The position numbers were made by a program, and so were the translations under genes. Of a stretch of 6,803 nucleotides of DNA, positions 5,320 to 6,803 are shown piece after piece. Origin of the DNA: Planctomycetota bacterium (GTDB lineage: Bacteria > Planctomycetota > Planctomycetia > Pirellulales > Pirellulaceae); assembly GCA_024277285.1 (NCBI GenBank), contig JAJRVM010000277.1, forward strand, positions 1-6,803, given 5' to 3'. How positions within the stretch are numbered: the first letter of the stretch is position 1; the number at the start of each line of letters is the position of its first letter. A model generated the notes under the pieces. The model saw only the letters and a program-made list of their open reading frames with translations. It had not been told where the DNA came from and did no database searches.

Positions 5320-6803
5320 ATGCACTCGTACACGTTCGCATGGCGTTGGGCTTTGGCCAGCACCTTCGCGCTTTCACTGTTCTGCCAGGTCGTCGTGTCA
5401 GCGCAGAGTGCGCAACCGAAACGGCGTAATGTGATCTTCATTCTGAGTGATGATCATCGGTACGATTTCATGAGCTGCGTGGACGGGTGCCCCAAGTTTC
5501 TCAAGACGCCCAACATGGACCGAATGGCTCGTGAAGGTGCGCACCTGGTCAATGCGTTCGTCAGCACGTCACTCTGCAGTCCCAGCCGTGCGTCGATCCT
5601 GACCGGCCAGTACATGCACCATCATCGCGTCGTCGACAATCAACGCACCGTGCCGAAGGGGACGAAGTTTTTTCCTCAGTACTTGCAGAAAGCGGGTTAC
5701 AAGACGGCTTTCGTCGGCAAGTGGCACATGGGCCATGACGACGATTCTCCCCGCCCCGGGTTCGACCACTGGGCCAGCTTCCGCGGGCAAGGTACCTATT
5801 TCGATCCCGAGTTGAATATCAATGGCCAGCACAAGACTTTCCGCGGCTACACGGCCGATGTCCTTACCGATCAGGCGATCCAATGGATTAGTAAACGTCG
5901 CGACCGACGTGAACCGTTCTTTCTTTACCTGTCGTACAAATCGGTCCACTACCCCTTTCAACCGGCTAAACGGCATCGCGGTCGATACGCTGACGAGCCG
6001 ATCGATTATCCCGAGACGATGGCCAATACGCAGCGCAATTACCAGACACAACCGCATTGGGTGCGCGAACGCCGTTACAGTATCCATGGCATCGATCACA
6101 TGGAGACAGGCCCGTTTGACAAAGATCCGGTGCCGAGTTTCGATGACCTGTATCACCGCTATTGCGAGACGGTACATGGTCTAGACGAGAATGTGGGACG
6201 TGTCCTGAGCTACATTGATCAGCACCACTTGGGCGATGATACGGTGGTCATCTATATGGGTGACAACGGCTTTGAACTTGGCGAGCACGGTTTCTACGAC
6301 AAACGGGATGCGTTCGAGCATTCTATTCGCGTGCCGATGTTGGCCTACGCGCCAGGGTTGATCAAGCCGGGAACAAAAGTGGAGCAACTGGTGCAGAATA
6401 TCGACATCGCGCCCACGATTCTGGCGGCGTGTGGTGTGGACGTTCCCGCGGCGGCGAAGATGGATGGTCAATCGATGCTGCCGTTGCTGCGCGGCGAGTC
6501 GCCTCAGTGGCGCGACCATATCTTGTACGAATACCACTGGGAGTGGAACTTCCCGGCAACGCCAACGACGTTCGCGATTCGCGGCGCGCGTTATAAGTAC
6601 ATCTTCTATCACGGACACTGGGATCTGAATGGATTATATGACCTGGAAACAGATCCTCTCGAGCGACACAACTTGATCAAGGTGCCCGCCTTTCAAGAGC
6701 GGGCTCAACAGTTGCAGAAGCAACTATTCGATGAACTGGAAGCTTCCGGTGGTTTGACGATCCCCGTGCGGCGGCCCGCTGGCGACCGGTTGGATCAGCG
6801 CAA
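5320..6803 (+). CDS. Secreted type I sulfatase, partial at the 3' end
   Basis: The window holds 494 codons without a stop. Residues 1-31 form a Sec signal peptide with a likely cut after VSA or QSA, placing the enzyme in the periplasm or outside the cell. The formylglycine sulfatase (alkaline phosphatase superfamily, S1) active site is complete by comparison with arylsulfatases: metal ligands D44 and D45 (SDDHR), nucleophile C86 in CSPSRASILTG with R90, K134 and H136 in GKWHMG, H210 in VHYPF, D315 and N316 in MGDNGFELGEHG, and K328. Cys86 must be converted to formylglycine by a sulfatase-modifying enzyme, which is not encoded here. The sequence around the nucleophile (SLCSPSRASILTGQYMHHH) resembles N-acetylglucosamine-6-sulfatase-like members, so a sulfated glycan is the likely substrate, though the exact bond is unknown. 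The C-terminal subdomain (GLYDLETDPLERHNL) is present and the visible end resembles the usual tail, so probably few codons are missing. The gene lies 192 bases after the propeller gene on the same strand. Confidence 0.93.
   Translation, partial: MHSYTFAWRWALASTFALSLFCQVVVSAQSAQPKRRNVIFILSDDHRYDFMSCVDGCPKFLKTPNMDRMAREGAHLVNAFVSTSLCSPSRASILTGQYMHHHRVVDNQRTVPKGTKFFPQYLQKAGYKTAFVGKWHMGHDDDSPRPGFDHWASFRGQGTYFDPELNINGQHKTFRGYTADVLTDQAIQWISKRRDRREPFFLYLSYKSVHYPFQPAKRHRGRYADEPIDYPETMANTQRNYQTQPHWVRERRYSIHGIDHMETGPFDKDPVPSFDDLYHRYCETVHGLDENVGRVLSYIDQHHLGDDTVVIYMGDNGFELGEHGFYDKRDAFEHSIRVPMLAYAPGLIKPGTKVEQLVQNIDIAPTILAACGVDVPAAAKMDGQSMLPLLRGESPQWRDHILYEYHWEWNFPATPTTFAIRGARYKYIFYHGHWDLNGLYDLETDPLERHNLIKVPAFQERAQQLQKQLFDELEASGGLTIPVRRPAGDRLDQR

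Noticed and set aside
5569..6177. 202-codon minus-strand ORF inside the sulfatase gene
   Set aside because: Lies opposite conserved sulfatase motifs, including the C-x-P-S-R signature, and is explained as a shadow.

Overview
The window most likely comes from a planctomycete, probably of the Pirellula/Rhodopirellula type. The base composition is moderately GC-rich. A secreted sulfatase sits beside a large secreted Asp-box/sortilin-like propeller protein, and there is a fragment of a cadherin-like (tandem-95 type) surface protein. This assignment is inference from gene content; there is no rRNA or other phylogenetic marker here.

Layout: (1) Positions 1-727, minus strand: a cadherin-like repeat ORF that runs off the left edge. 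Its readable start lies inside a domain and has no signal peptide, so it looks 5'-truncated. (2) Positions 728-1417: a patch of gene debris. It holds a minus-strand coding-like remnant with an in-frame TAG (822-1004), a 180-bp nested palindromic element (1049-1228), and directly after it the C-terminal part of a RelE/ParE-type toxin (1229-1417). (3) Positions 1418-1848: a 431-bp leader without a convincing gene, ending in a C-rich repeat tract whose minus strand could form a G-quadruplex. (4) Positions 1849-5127, plus strand: a 1092-aa exported protein with 11 Asp-box (BNR) motifs. (5) Positions 5128-5319: a spacer with a short coding-like stretch that has no start codon. (6) Positions 5320-6803, plus strand: a secreted type I sulfatase with its full active-site set, cut by the right edge probably close to its natural end.

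The two intact genes point the same way, both carry Sec signal peptides, and both have GGAG seven bases before the ATG. Together they suggest envelope or extracellular handling of sulfated polysaccharide, but no functional link is proven. The most unusual object is the palindromic element. Its two ends carry hairpins with the same five-base loop but different, internally complementary stems, which suggests selection on structure (REP/MITE-like).
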